Assembly (NCBI GenBank): GCA_910587185.1
Contig: CAJULY010000001.1
Location: 186,001 to 250,000 of the forward strand
Direction of reading: 5' to 3'
DNA: 64,000 nt
Source of the DNA: an uncultured Muribaculaceae bacterium
Lineage (GTDB): Bacteria > Bacteroidota > Bacteroidia > Bacteroidales > Muribaculaceae
In this document: piece after piece, positions 17,965-26,698 of the stretch
Layout of the letters: each line of letters starts with the position of its first letter
Numbering within the stretch: the stretch's first letter is position 1
Translations under genes and position numbers: made by a program
The notes under the pieces: generated by a model
Databases searched by the model: none
Seen by the model: only the letters and a program-made list of their open reading frames with translations
Told to the model about the DNA's origin: nothing

Positions 17965-18174
17965 TTAGGCCTTAACTGAATCAGCAGCAGCAGTGTCAGC
18001 AGCAGCAGTGTCAGCAGCGGTAGTGTCAGCAGCAGTAGTGTCAACAGCTTCTACAGAATCAGCAGCAACTGAATCAGCAGCAGCATCGGTTTTCTTTTCG
18101 CCACCGCAAGAGAAGAGTGATGCGCTAAATACAACAGCAAGTAATAAAACTAACTTTTTCATTTTCTTTTTCAA
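17965..18174 (-). CDS. Small Ala/Asp/Thr-repeat lipoprotein
   Basis: A 69-residue product with a lysine-rich start, a hydrophobic stretch and the lipobox LFSC at residues 20-23, followed by CGGEKKTD and a low-complexity tail made of AAADT/AADTT units. It should be a small, acidic, outer-membrane or periplasmic lipoprotein, perhaps a spacer or a highly expressed envelope component. An ATG at 18162 is an alternative start. A good promoter lies upstream. The repeats in the tail correspond to a 15-bp DNA tandem repeat. Confidence 0.8.
   Translation of the reverse strand: MKKKMKKLVLLLAVVFSASLFSCGGEKKTDAAADSVAADSVEAVDTTAADTTAADTAAADTAAADSVKA
17981..18040. repeat. 15-bp tandem repeat inside the small lipoprotein
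   Basis: Four tandem copies of TCAGCAGCAGCAGTG (two identical, two with one or two changes) encode the TAAAD/TAADT units of the lipoprotein tail on the minus strand. Because 15 is a multiple of three, copy-number change would keep the frame. Confidence 0.85.
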
Positions 18175-18213
18175 TTAAAATAATAAAACAATTTTTTAGC
18201 TTCAAAAACGATA

Positions 18214-18244
18214 CAAAGGTACTACCTTTTTTTTATTCTGCAAA
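18214..18244 (-). promoter_or_regulatory. Promoter of the small lipoprotein gene
   Basis: On the minus strand, TTTG (18241-18244) and TACCTTTG (18214-18221) are spaced 19 bp apart, close to the Bacteroidales consensus. Confidence 0.75.
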
Positions 18245-18447
18245 TAAAAATTAGTTTTTTTTTGGCCTGATAGATTTTTTGTACTAAATGTTGTAAAATT
18301 TTCACTCTGAAGAGTGGTGGTTTTAACTTATTTTACCAATTAAGGCATTTTTGGCTCTGAAAACCGAGAAAAATATAACTAAATAATTTTACCCGGAAGG
18401 GAGCAATGCCATATCAGGTCAAAAAGAGATATTATATAATTAAGGTG

Positions 18448-19644
18448 TCAAAACTCCATTTCTTCCTCAAAGGGAAGTTCGACAGGGGTTGTTGCCGAAG
18501 GGTAGCCCGATACGACTTTCGCCGCGACAGTCAAATCACCGTAGGTAATGGCCGACAGAGGTTTCGAGCCGAGTTTCTTTCCCTCCGCATCAAGAAGAGA
18601 ACATGCGCCGCCGACAGTGCGCGCGACAAAGGCGAAACCGCTTTCCTGAGCATAGTGACCGGCGGGAGCCACAGAGATGATGCCCGGCAAATCCACACGG
18701 TTTTCACCATTACTATCCATGAGCGCCCATATCTTACCATCGTAAACGGCCACCCGGTTATCAGCCCCTATCCTTATCTGTCGGAAGACGGGTTGCAGAC
18801 AGAGCTTTCCATCAATGTCGAGAAGGCCTTTCATGCCTGATGCCACCCGATAGACAATCAGATTGCCGGCAGTCTCGGTGACAGCCCTGACAGCAGCCGG
18901 GAGCGGCGTCACGGATCCTCCGGAACTGATGTCGCAGACACCGAACCCTGACGGAGTCCTGACCACGACCCGGGAGGAATGAAGTTTCATGTCAACGGGA
19001 GTTATGCCTGAAGGGAAATCATAGAGGGTGTGTCCGTCGAAGTCAACCACGACAAATTGCTGACGGCTCACATTACCTTCGGCTGATTCATACATGGCCA
19101 CAAACCGTCGGTCGGACACGGGGCCGACAGAGCTATAGATAGGATCGACAATCATTTTGCCACGGTTATCAACAAATCCCGTTGTGGCCTTGTCGGTAGT
19201 CACGGCAAGAAGCCCGTCAACAAAACACGGGCCGCATTCGGTTATCTCCCCTTCAGGCAACTCAAGCTCGGCGACAACCTTCGCATCGGCATCGACAAGC
19301 TGTATGTGGCTGCCCTGACGGCTGACGGGTATGACACCCTCCGCGAAAAAGCCTGCCGACTTCAACTTCGAGAGACCGGTCAACGGCTCGGGATTACCGT
19401 CGTTCCAACGATAGACAGCTATTCCGTCGGAAAGCGAAGCGTTAAAAAAGCCGTTGACAACCGGAGACAACCGGAGCGCCGGAAGAGCGCATTCAGTGAC
19501 ATTGCCGTCGGGAGTCACAAACGCGCAATCCACAGAATCTATCTCACACGAGAGGGCTTCGACCCGAAGGCCGCCGTCGGAAGAACAGGAGAAAGAGATG
19601 ACCGCAGTCAAAACTGAAAGAGCTATGCCAAATCGCTTAAACAT
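18448..19644 (-). CDS. WG-repeat-like lipoprotein
   Basis: The 398-residue product has a signal peptide with lipobox ISFSC (cysteine near residue 20). The mature protein consists of repeated units of about 40-50 residues ending in forms such as GFVDNRGKMIVDPIYSSVGPV, GLLDIDGKLCLQPVFRQI and WALMDSNGENRVDLPGI, which match the WG-repeat pattern (G-hhD..G....P.Y..h). These likely form a beta-propeller-like structure. Role unknown; in Bacteroidetes such proteins are surface or periplasmic. A -7 box at 19713-19720 lies upstream. Confidence 0.8.
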   Translation of the reverse strand: MFKRFGIALSVLTAVISFSCSSDGGLRVEALSCEIDSVDCAFVTPDGNVTECALPALRLSPVVNGFFNASLSDGIAVYRWNDGNPEPLTGLSKLKSAGFFAEGVIPVSRQGSHIQLVDADAKVVAELELPEGEITECGPCFVDGLLAVTTDKATTGFVDNRGKMIVDPIYSSVGPVSDRRFVAMYESAEGNVSRQQFVVVDFDGHTLYDFPSGITPVDMKLHSSRVVVRTPSGFGVCDISSGGSVTPLPAAVRAVTETAGNLIVYRVASGMKGLLDIDGKLCLQPVFRQIRIGADNRVAVYDGKIWALMDSNGENRVDLPGIISVAPAGHYAQESGFAFVARTVGGACSLLDAEGKKLGSKPLSAITYGDLTVAAKVVSGYPSATTPVELPFEEEMEF

Positions 19645-19712
19645 GGTGGAAGATGATTATTCTGAGCAAATAGAAAAACAGATTGTTATCCGAAAAGCCG
19701 GGATTTATGCCA

Positions 19713-19720
19713 CAAATGTA
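19713..19720 (-). promoter_or_regulatory. -7 promoter element of the WG-repeat gene
   Basis: TACATTTG on the minus strand, about 70 bp before the ATG at 19644. A weak CTTG lies 20 bp further upstream. Confidence 0.5.
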
Positions 19721-19836
19721 CGATTTCCGAAATCAAATTCCAAGAAAATAACTATCTTTACATGCTGAACCATTCAGAGAAGAGCGCCAACGCGCCAAAC
19801 CCAAACCAATACCCCCGAGCCTCATAAAGCAAGACT

Positions 19837-22368
19837 ATGAACAGAACAAGGATAGTCAGATTACTTCTTATTCTTTCAATACTCTCCGCAGGCACCTCGA
19901 TGACGACATCGTGCAGCGAGGACACCATAGTTGAACGGAGCGGCGCCGCCACTCTGCGCCCGACAGTCACGGTCGATCCGAGTCTGATCACAGGCTCAAG
20001 CACACTCCGGGCCGTGACCTCGGCCCCGTCGGCCGAAGAGATGGCATTCACGCTCTCGGCAGACGACGGCAAATATGACCACACGTGGGCGTCGGTCAAC
20101 GATTATCCGCTCAACGAACTGCTGCAGCCGGGCATATACACGGCGACTGCATCATACGGAAGCGAGAACGACGAAGGCATAGGGCGCCCCTACTTCTCGG
20201 GATCACAGAAACTCAATCTGCAAAGCGGAGCAGAAGCGGAATGCAACATCACAGCAACTCTCATCTCCGCACTATTTCAGACTGAAATCCCGGATAATCT
20301 GACATCTTCATTCACCGAGGCATGCGTCACATATCACAGTGAAGGCCATTCATATATCACAGTCACGCCTGATGAAGCCCGTGCAGCGTATCTTCATCCG
20401 GGAAAAACGGATATAATAATGAGTCTCACCGACGCTACAGGAAATGAGGCAAACATAAGGGTCTCGACAATCGACCCGACGGAAAGCCGGCATCTGTATG
20501 ACGTCAGACTTGAAAGCGACGGCCTCGCGGAACCCACCGTCACCATATTTGTCAACGGAAAGGAAACGGGTAAAAAGACCATAACGGAGAAGCTGATGAA
20601 AGAAGAAGCGCCCGCGATCACCCCGCAGGGCTTCGCTTCCGGGACACCTGTGAACCTTCCTGAAGGCACCAACCCTACGGAAGCGCTTTCGTTCAACATA
20701 TCCGACACGCCATGCTCGTCGCTGATACTTACGACCATGGCACCCTCACTGACCGAAAAAGGGTGGCCGGTGCAAATCGACCTGGCAAACGCATCGGAAG
20801 ATGAGCTCCGGGCGCTCGAGACACAGGGCCTCGCAGTGAGCCGGCACGCTTCGGGCGAAATCAAGGCGATCGATCTGAGCCGGACGGCAGCCCTGCTCAG
20901 ATATTCCAAAGGGAACAGCGTGGCCCGCTTCATTCTGGCAGCGGAAGGAACCAACGGAAAGCTGTCGGAACCATGCGAGCTCCAGATCAATCTGCAACCT
21001 GTTGAAATAAGCGTGGTTTCGGCAAGCGACATCATGATAGGAGTGAATGCCGCCGAAATAACGGTTCTCAGCCGGAGCGGCGACCTGAAGGAGAATCTGG
21101 TCATAGAGGCCCGAAACGACAACGAGACATGGCAAAGCTGCCGCATAGACGCAATAGAGCCGAGAAACGACGGAGAATACGCCATCAGGTTCACGGCTCC
21201 TGAAGGGAGCACTGAAAAAGTCGATGTCAGAATCATCTACTGCGGCAATATACTGACCGAGACCTCGATGAAGAGAACCGCTCCGAAATTCAATTTGGCC
21301 GCCGACGCGTTCGCCATGAGCGCAACGCTTAAAATCACAAGCGAGAATGAGAAAATGATTCCGCTGATAACCTCTCTGGCGAGAATCTACGTCAACGGAG
21401 AACAGGCCATTTCCCTAAGACGCGTTCCGGAATCGGGTACGATATACGTAGGCAATCTCTCGCCGAAACAGACCTACACTCTGACAGCGACGATGTTTGA
21501 CAAGCCGACGGCCGAGAACATGACCGCCCCGGTGGAGATCAGGACAGAAAACACGGCCGGACTGCAGAACAGCGATTTCGAGGACCACGCCACGGCCATC
21601 AAGTATGACAATCTTCCGCAAGGAGGCCTCTACAGCCAGTCGATAATCGACATATTCAACCGACAGAACTATACTTCTTTCAAGCTTGACGCTCCAAGCT
21701 ACTGGACGACAGTCAACGCAAAAACATTCTGCACTCAATCGACCAACCCGAACACATGGTACATGGCCCCTTCGGCCTATTCGGAAGTTGACAATGTGGA
21801 AGGTTATTTCGCCGTGAAACTGCAGAGTGTCGCCTGGGACAACACGGGAGAACAGATCACGCCTTACCGTCAGAAACCTGACAGCTATCTGGCATATAAT
21901 CCCAATATCCCCAATATAAAGTACAGGGCAGCGGGCAAAGTGTTTCTGGGGGGCTACAACTTCAATCCGGAAACAATGGAGGAAAACTATTACGAAGGGA
22001 TAGAGTTCACCTCGCGCCCTGCGGCCGTCAACGGCAACTATCACTTCACGCCCTCGCCGACCGACCTCAACGACTGCGCGAAGGTGACGGTGGAGGTCTG
22101 TGGAATAATCGACGGGCAGGAGAGAGCCATAGCCTCCAACAGCGTGGAGCTTCCGGCCGCCCTCACATACACGGCATTCACCGTACCTCTCTCCTACAAA
22201 TATTTCGGAGTCAAGGCGACCAGACTGAAGATTATGCTGTCTTCATCGAAATATACGGGCACAATCGAATATGAATCCTCAAAGATAAAGACCTATTCCG
22301 ACCCGGAGAAAGCCACGTCGATAGGCGGACAGCTATGGGTGGAAGACCTGCAGCTCTCCTATTTCTGA
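19837..22368 (+). CDS. DUF4493 lipoprotein with C-terminal PCMD-type domain
   Basis: The 843-residue product has a signal peptide and a lipobox-like SMTTSC (cysteine near residue 26), so it is probably an envelope lipoprotein. Residues about 40-210 match DUF4493, with the segment LLQPGIYTATASYGSENDEG. The middle contains fibronectin-like beta domains. The last 250 residues, from NSDFEDHATAI through YWTTVNAKTF and WVEDLQLSYF, match the putative carbohydrate metabolism (PCMD) domain found on Bacteroidales surface proteins. It is probably surface-exposed and may bind glycans or act in adhesion; this is inference. Its last 10 bases overlap the convergent glycosyltransferase gene. Confidence 0.82.
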   Translation: MNRTRIVRLLLILSILSAGTSMTTSCSEDTIVERSGAATLRPTVTVDPSLITGSSTLRAVTSAPSAEEMAFTLSADDGKYDHTWASVNDYPLNELLQPGIYTATASYGSENDEGIGRPYFSGSQKLNLQSGAEAECNITATLISALFQTEIPDNLTSSFTEACVTYHSEGHSYITVTPDEARAAYLHPGKTDIIMSLTDATGNEANIRVSTIDPTESRHLYDVRLESDGLAEPTVTIFVNGKETGKKTITEKLMKEEAPAITPQGFASGTPVNLPEGTNPTEALSFNISDTPCSSLILTTMAPSLTEKGWPVQIDLANASEDELRALETQGLAVSRHASGEIKAIDLSRTAALLRYSKGNSVARFILAAEGTNGKLSEPCELQINLQPVEISVVSASDIMIGVNAAEITVLSRSGDLKENLVIEARNDNETWQSCRIDAIEPRNDGEYAIRFTAPEGSTEKVDVRIIYCGNILTETSMKRTAPKFNLAADAFAMSATLKITSENEKMIPLITSLARIYVNGEQAISLRRVPESGTIYVGNLSPKQTYTLTATMFDKPTAENMTAPVEIRTENTAGLQNSDFEDHATAIKYDNLPQGGLYSQSIIDIFNRQNYTSFKLDAPSYWTTVNAKTFCTQSTNPNTWYMAPSAYSEVDNVEGYFAVKLQSVAWDNTGEQITPYRQKPDSYLAYNPNIPNIKYRAAGKVFLGGYNFNPETMEENYYEGIEFTSRPAAVNGNYHFTPSPTDLNDCAKVTVEVCGIIDGQERAIASNSVELPAALTYTAFTVPLSYKYFGVKATRLKIMLSSSKYTGTIEYESSKIKTYSDPEKATSIGGQLWVEDLQLSYF

Positions 22369-23144
22369 CGGAACCAGCCCCATTTGTTGAAATAGCGTAC
22401 CATATTGACGCAATGGATTCCGAGCATGCGCAGAGAATGATATGACTCCTGGCGGTGACGGTGGACGACGGTTACGAAGGGAACGTACATGGTGCGGTAA
22501 GATTCATGAATCCGTCGGGTGAGATCTATGTCCTCGCCATAGAGGAAGAAGCGTTCGTCGAAAAGCCCAACCTTGCGGAGGGCGTCGGTGCGGAGAAACA
22601 TGAAAGAACCCTGATGGCAGGGAACGTTGAACTCCACGGAATGATCTACATTGCGCAGCTCATAGTCATCAAGACGGCCGCGCATAAGCGACCGGGGAAA
22701 AAAGCGGCGTCCGATCAGATCGATCGGGGCGGGAAGACGTCGCACGGTATATTGGAGCTCACCGTGGGGATTCACTATGCGCGGCTGAAGGCAACCCACA
22801 TCGGGATTGTCCTCCATATATTTTGCGAGAAGAGCCAGAGAGTCCGGAGAAAAAGAGATGTCGGAATTCATCACGAGATGAAGACGCGCCCCCTCCTGCA
22901 TGGCTTTTTCAATGGCGCGGTTGTGTCCGGCCCCGTAACCGCGGTTGGCCGAGGGAATATAGACACACCCCGGGAAACGGGCGCACAGATCCTCAACACC
23001 CTTCTGCCGGGCATTGTCTATCACAAAGACCTTCTCCACACAGGAACGCGCAACAAGGTCAAGAACTTTTTCAAGCTCCAGGAGATCCGTGCGGTAAGTC
23101 ACTATCGAAGCGGTCAGTCTCATATCATGATGCATTGCGATCAA
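22359..23144 (-). CDS. Family 2 glycosyltransferase
   Basis: A 261-residue GT-A glycosyltransferase, with the N-terminal TASIVTYRTDLLELEKVL, the nucleotide-sugar loop FVIDNARQKG, ANRGYGAGHNRAIEKA, the metal-binding region VMNSDISF, and the acceptor-side FDERFFLYGEDIDLTRRI. This set resembles rhamnosyltransferase-like GT2 enzymes that build surface polysaccharide. There is no C-terminal membrane segment, so it acts at the cytoplasmic face. The start could also be the ATG at 23123 (MRLTAS). It stands alone rather than in a polysaccharide locus. Confidence 0.9.
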   Translation of the reverse strand: MIAMHHDMRLTASIVTYRTDLLELEKVLDLVARSCVEKVFVIDNARQKGVEDLCARFPGCVYIPSANRGYGAGHNRAIEKAMQEGARLHLVMNSDISFSPDSLALLAKYMEDNPDVGCLQPRIVNPHGELQYTVRRLPAPIDLIGRRFFPRSLMRGRLDDYELRNVDHSVEFNVPCHQGSFMFLRTDALRKVGLFDERFFLYGEDIDLTRRIHESYRTMYVPFVTVVHRHRQESYHSLRMLGIHCVNMVRYFNKWGWFRQK

Positions 23145-23177
23145 TCATATTCTCGCCTGTAATCGCGATAATCAGGG

Positions 23178-23185
23178 CAAAGTTA
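23178..23185 (-). promoter_or_regulatory. -7 promoter element of the glycosyltransferase gene
   Basis: TAACTTTG on the minus strand, 33 bp before the ATG at 23144. It faces away from a + strand copy of the same box 23 bp off. Confidence 0.6.
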
Positions 23186-23208
23186 CTAATAAAACGCGAT
23201 TTTTTGCG

Positions 23209-23216
23209 TAACTTTG
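23209..23216 (+). promoter_or_regulatory. -7 promoter element of the SulP transporter gene
   Basis: TAACTTTG on the + strand, giving a leader of about 65 bases before the ATG at 23285. The leader includes a small GACCT/AGGTC stem at 23234-23252. Confidence 0.6.
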
Positions 23217-23284
23217 CGCCCGTTTACACATAGGACCTACTTAAATCAGGTCATTATCCAATCATTATACACTATTAACAAGGT

Positions 23285-24979
23285 ATGAATTTATCAGGAC
23301 CAATTGATTTCAAGCCAAAGATTCTCTCCACGCTGTCAAACTATTCCGCGTCGCGGTTCAAGGCCGATCTTATAGCCGGAATCGTAGTTGGCGTGGTAGC
23401 TCTTCCCCTTGCGGTGGCTTTCGCCATAGCGAGCGGAGTGAACCCGTCCATCGGCCTCATCACGGCCATAATAGGCGGATTTCTCGTCTCCGCGCTCGGA
23501 GGCTGTTCGGTTCAGATCGGCGGCCCGACGGGAGCCTTCATTGTTATCGTCTATGGAATCATCGCCAACTACGGACTTGAAGGACTTGCCATAGCCACGT
23601 TCATGGCCGGTCTGATTCTTGTGCTTTTAGGACTGTTTCATCTGGGCACGGTAATCAAATTCATCCCCTACCCGATTGTCGTCGGGTTCACCGCAGGTAT
23701 CGCTCTGACCATTTTCTCGACCCAGATCAATGACTTCTTAGGTCTCGGCCTGACCGATCTTCCCGCCTCGTTCATTCCGAAATGGGGACATTATCTGACA
23801 CATCTGGACTCTATCGACTGGCTGACAACGGCTGTGGGCGTCGTCTCACTGCTTATAATAATATGTGTGCCCAAGATTTCCAAGAAACTCCCCGGCGCAC
23901 TGATCGCCATCATTACGGTCACTACAGCCGTATGGTTCATCAATACGTATGCCGAAGGATGCCATATCACAACGATCGGCGACCGCTTCGGCAATCTCTC
24001 GACCGACATCCCGCTGCCTCACGGATTCGTCCTGTCGATGGACACGATCAACGAGCTTCTGCCGTCAGCGTTCACAATAGCGATACTTGGAGCGATAGAG
24101 TCGCTGCTGTCGGCCACAGTAGCCGACGGTGTGACAGGTTCCCGCACCAACTCCAACACCGAACTTATAGGTCAGGGAATGGCCAACATCGTTGTACCGT
24201 TCTTCGGGGGCATACCGGTAACCGGGGCCATAGCGCGCACGATGACCAACATCACCAACGGTGGCCGCACCCCTATCGCCGGCATCATCCACGCGCTCGT
24301 GCTGCTGCTTATCTTCCTGTTCATGATGCCGCTCATCAACCTCGTGCCTATGGCTTGTCTGGCCGGAGTGCTCATCATGGTGAGCTACAATATGAGCGGT
24401 TGGCGCACGATCCGCGGAATGTTCTCCAATCCCAAAGGAGACATGGCGGTGCTCATTGTCACTTTCCTGCTGACAGTCATCTTCGACCTGACAATAGCGA
24501 TAGAGATCGGTCTGCTTCTTGCAATCATACTTTTCCTGCGCCGTGTCACGGAAAACACCCAGATACGTGTCTATGGCGAGCAGCTTGACGTAGCCGAAGG
24601 CTCTGAGTCAACGCGCCATGAGGTTCTTGACGTCGCTCAGGGAGTGGAAGTATATGAGATCGACGGTCCGTTCTTCTTCGGAGTGGCCACGAAATTCGAC
24701 GAACTGATGAGGACCACGCTGGGTTCGAAACCGATTGTCAGAATCATCCGCATGCGCAAAGTCCCGTTCATCGACGCTACGGGCGTACACAATCTGGAGA
24801 TACTCATCAAGTCATCTCTCGCAGAGGGAATCCACGTTGTGCTTTCGGGGGTTAAGCCGGAGGTACAGGCAGTGCTGGACCACGCAGGCATAGACAAGCT
24901 GATTGGGGCTGACCATATCTGCCCTCACATCACCATCGCTGTAAAACGCGCCAACCTCATCGCGAGGGAAAACGCGTAA
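23285..24979 (+). CDS. SulP-family anion transporter with STAS domain
   Basis: A 564-residue inner-membrane transporter of the SLC26/SulP family. It has the family's opening DLIAGIVVGVVALPLAVAFAIASG, the GPTGAFIVIVYGI segment, GLEGLAIATFMAGLILVLLG, and NTELIGQGMANIVVPFFGGIPVTGAIARTM split over the later helices, about 12 to 14 helices in total. The C-terminal 110 residues form a STAS domain (VYEIDGPFFFGVA, VPFIDATGVHNLEIL). Substrates in the family include sulfate, bicarbonate and C4-dicarboxylates; which one applies cannot be read from the sequence and no neighbour tells. Confidence 0.93.
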   Translation: MNLSGPIDFKPKILSTLSNYSASRFKADLIAGIVVGVVALPLAVAFAIASGVNPSIGLITAIIGGFLVSALGGCSVQIGGPTGAFIVIVYGIIANYGLEGLAIATFMAGLILVLLGLFHLGTVIKFIPYPIVVGFTAGIALTIFSTQINDFLGLGLTDLPASFIPKWGHYLTHLDSIDWLTTAVGVVSLLIIICVPKISKKLPGALIAIITVTTAVWFINTYAEGCHITTIGDRFGNLSTDIPLPHGFVLSMDTINELLPSAFTIAILGAIESLLSATVADGVTGSRTNSNTELIGQGMANIVVPFFGGIPVTGAIARTMTNITNGGRTPIAGIIHALVLLLIFLFMMPLINLVPMACLAGVLIMVSYNMSGWRTIRGMFSNPKGDMAVLIVTFLLTVIFDLTIAIEIGLLLAIILFLRRVTENTQIRVYGEQLDVAEGSESTRHEVLDVAQGVEVYEIDGPFFFGVATKFDELMRTTLGSKPIVRIIRMRKVPFIDATGVHNLEILIKSSLAEGIHVVLSGVKPEVQAVLDHAGIDKLIGADHICPHITIAVKRANLIARENA

Positions 24980-24984
24980 GCCGA

Positions 24985-25686
24985 TCAGAGACGGCTTTCG
25001 TCGGCATAGGAATAAAATCCGGCAGCCGTGATTATCAGATGATCCGGCACAAATATATCCAGCAGCGCACACGCCTGCTGGATTTTTTTTGTCAGCGCAT
25101 CATCCTGGGCGGAAGGTTTGAGATTTCCCGAAGGATGATTATGGACGAGAATTACGGAGGCGGCCATATTGTCAAGAGCTTTTTTCACAATCATCTTAGG
25201 CTCGACATAGGTCGCGGCACTTCCGCCGGAGCTTATCAGCTCGGCACAGATGACACTGTTGTTCCGGCGTAGGAACAGGCACCAGAACTCTTCGTGGGGA
25301 AGATTCTCGAGTTTCGGGCGCATGTATTCATAGACATCGGCCGAGGACCGGACGGAGGAAATTTTCTCATGTCCCGACTTGCGGCGCGAACCGAGCTCTA
25401 TCGCGGCAGCTATGGTGGTGGCCTTTGCGGGACCTATACCCACGAACCGGCGGCTGATGGCCTGTATAGAAAGCCGCGCGAGATTATTGATGGAATTGTT
25501 GCAGGAGTCAAGAATCTCCCTGGCAAGATCAATGGCCGACTTTCCCGGGACACCGCCTCCGATAAGGAGTGCCAGCAGTTCGGCGTCGGACAGAGAACGG
25601 ATGCCGTTGGCCAGAGCTTTTTCACGAGGGCGCTCGTCATCGCTCAGATCGGCAATGCGGCGCGTAATGTTTTCAGCGCGGCCCAT
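24985..25686 (-). CDS. radC: RadC-family JAB-domain protein
   Basis: The start at 25686 (MGRAENITRRIADL) gives 233 residues, the normal length; the open frame extends further upstream only into the preceding gene. The N-terminal half has a helix-hairpin-helix region (RRFVGIGPAKATTIAAAIELG), the C-terminal half a JAB/MPN metal site with HNHPSG at 182-187 and the SAQDD that follows it. Named after a DNA-repair locus, the molecular role of RadC is unsettled. Its ATG overlaps the stop of the upstream glycosyltransferase (TGATG), so it is the coupled last gene of a five-gene operon. Confidence 0.93.
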   Translation of the reverse strand: MGRAENITRRIADLSDDERPREKALANGIRSLSDAELLALLIGGGVPGKSAIDLAREILDSCNNSINNLARLSIQAISRRFVGIGPAKATTIAAAIELGSRRKSGHEKISSVRSSADVYEYMRPKLENLPHEEFWCLFLRRNNSVICAELISSGGSAATYVEPKMIVKKALDNMAASVILVHNHPSGNLKPSAQDDALTKKIQQACALLDIFVPDHLIITAAGFYSYADESRL

Positions 25687-26684
25687 CACTTGCCCTTCCT
25701 GATTTTTATCTCTTCCTCGATGTTTCGTCCGCGACGGAGAATTATCTTGGTGAAGAAAGCCTTGATGAAGCCGCAACCGTAGCCGCATATCTGGACAACG
25801 GAGGCGGGAACGGCCCGCAATGCGATGCCGAGCGAGCGCGTTGCGATCCATGCCGACAGAAAAATTGCGAGCAGATAAATCCCTATCGGGAGCAGGAACC
25901 AGGGAGTGACGAATATTCCGAGAAGCACGAGGAGGACTCCGATAATTACCGCGAGGGCCGGAAGGGTGTGAACAAGTTTCAGGGAATCGGGATAGAGGAG
26001 TTTCAGGGTTATGCGCGACATCCCGAACACATATACCTGACGCCAGAAGCGGGCGAAATCGACGCGCCGCTTGTGGAATACATGAGCGGGATGTATCAGG
26101 CCGATCGAGAATCCGGCCTGACGTATGCGCGTTGACATGTCGATGTCTTCCGAGAACATTTCGCGGAACCCGCCGACAGTGTCATAGACCTTGCGGCTGT
26201 AGCCCATGTTGAATGAACGGGGCACGAATTTCTCCATCTGGACCTTTCCTCCGCGTATGCCGCCGGTGGTCAGGAATGAAGTCATGGCGAAAGATATTGC
26301 CTTCTGGACCGGAGTGAAGGATTCGTGTGCCGCATCGGGACCGCCAAAGCAGTCGAGAGGCTGACGGTCAAGTTCGGCGGACAGAATGGCGAAATAATCG
26401 CGGGGAATGACGCAGTCGCTGTCAAAAAACACGAGATAATCTCCCGAGGAACGGTCTATTCCGTAATTACGGGCTATGGAACGGCCCTCGTTGGGCTTGT
26501 AGAAATAACGCACGTCCACCTTTCCGGCGAAACTTCTGACAAGGTCGCCGCAAGGCTCGGTAGATCCGTCCTCGACAATGATCACTTCAAAATCACGGCA
26601 TGTCTGGGCCGACAGGCTCTCAAGAAGGTCGTTGATCTCATCCACACGGTTATACACCGGGACTATAACTGAAAATCTGGGCAT
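25686..26684 (-). CDS. Family 2 glycosyltransferase with C-terminal membrane helices
   Basis: A 332-residue protein with a GT2 catalytic domain, FSVIVPVYNRVDEINDLLESL, VIIVEDGSTEPCG, the GRSIARNYGIDRSSGDYLVFFDSDC metal-binding segment in two parts, and the acceptor region FREMFSEDIDMSTRIRQAG. Two hydrophobic segments near 230-285 anchor it to the inner membrane. The lipid or glycan acceptor is unknown. It lies 14 bp after nspC and overlaps radC, in an operon that is otherwise about DNA and RNA functions. Confidence 0.92.
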   Translation of the reverse strand: MPRFSVIVPVYNRVDEINDLLESLSAQTCRDFEVIIVEDGSTEPCGDLVRSFAGKVDVRYFYKPNEGRSIARNYGIDRSSGDYLVFFDSDCVIPRDYFAILSAELDRQPLDCFGGPDAAHESFTPVQKAISFAMTSFLTTGGIRGGKVQMEKFVPRSFNMGYSRKVYDTVGGFREMFSEDIDMSTRIRQAGFSIGLIHPAHVFHKRRVDFARFWRQVYVFGMSRITLKLLYPDSLKLVHTLPALAVIIGVLLVLLGIFVTPWFLLPIGIYLLAIFLSAWIATRSLGIALRAVPASVVQICGYGCGFIKAFFTKIILRRGRNIEEEIKIRKGK

Positions 26685-26698
26685 CTCTGGAGGTTGTT

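Noticed and set aside
17981..18040. Short repeats that might look like a CRISPR array
   Set aside because: The 15-bp units are directly adjacent with no spacers and encode protein.
25687..25851. N-terminal extension of RadC
   Set aside because: The added 55 residues are Arg-rich, lie in the glycosyltransferase gene and are not part of RadC; the TGATG joint marks the real start.
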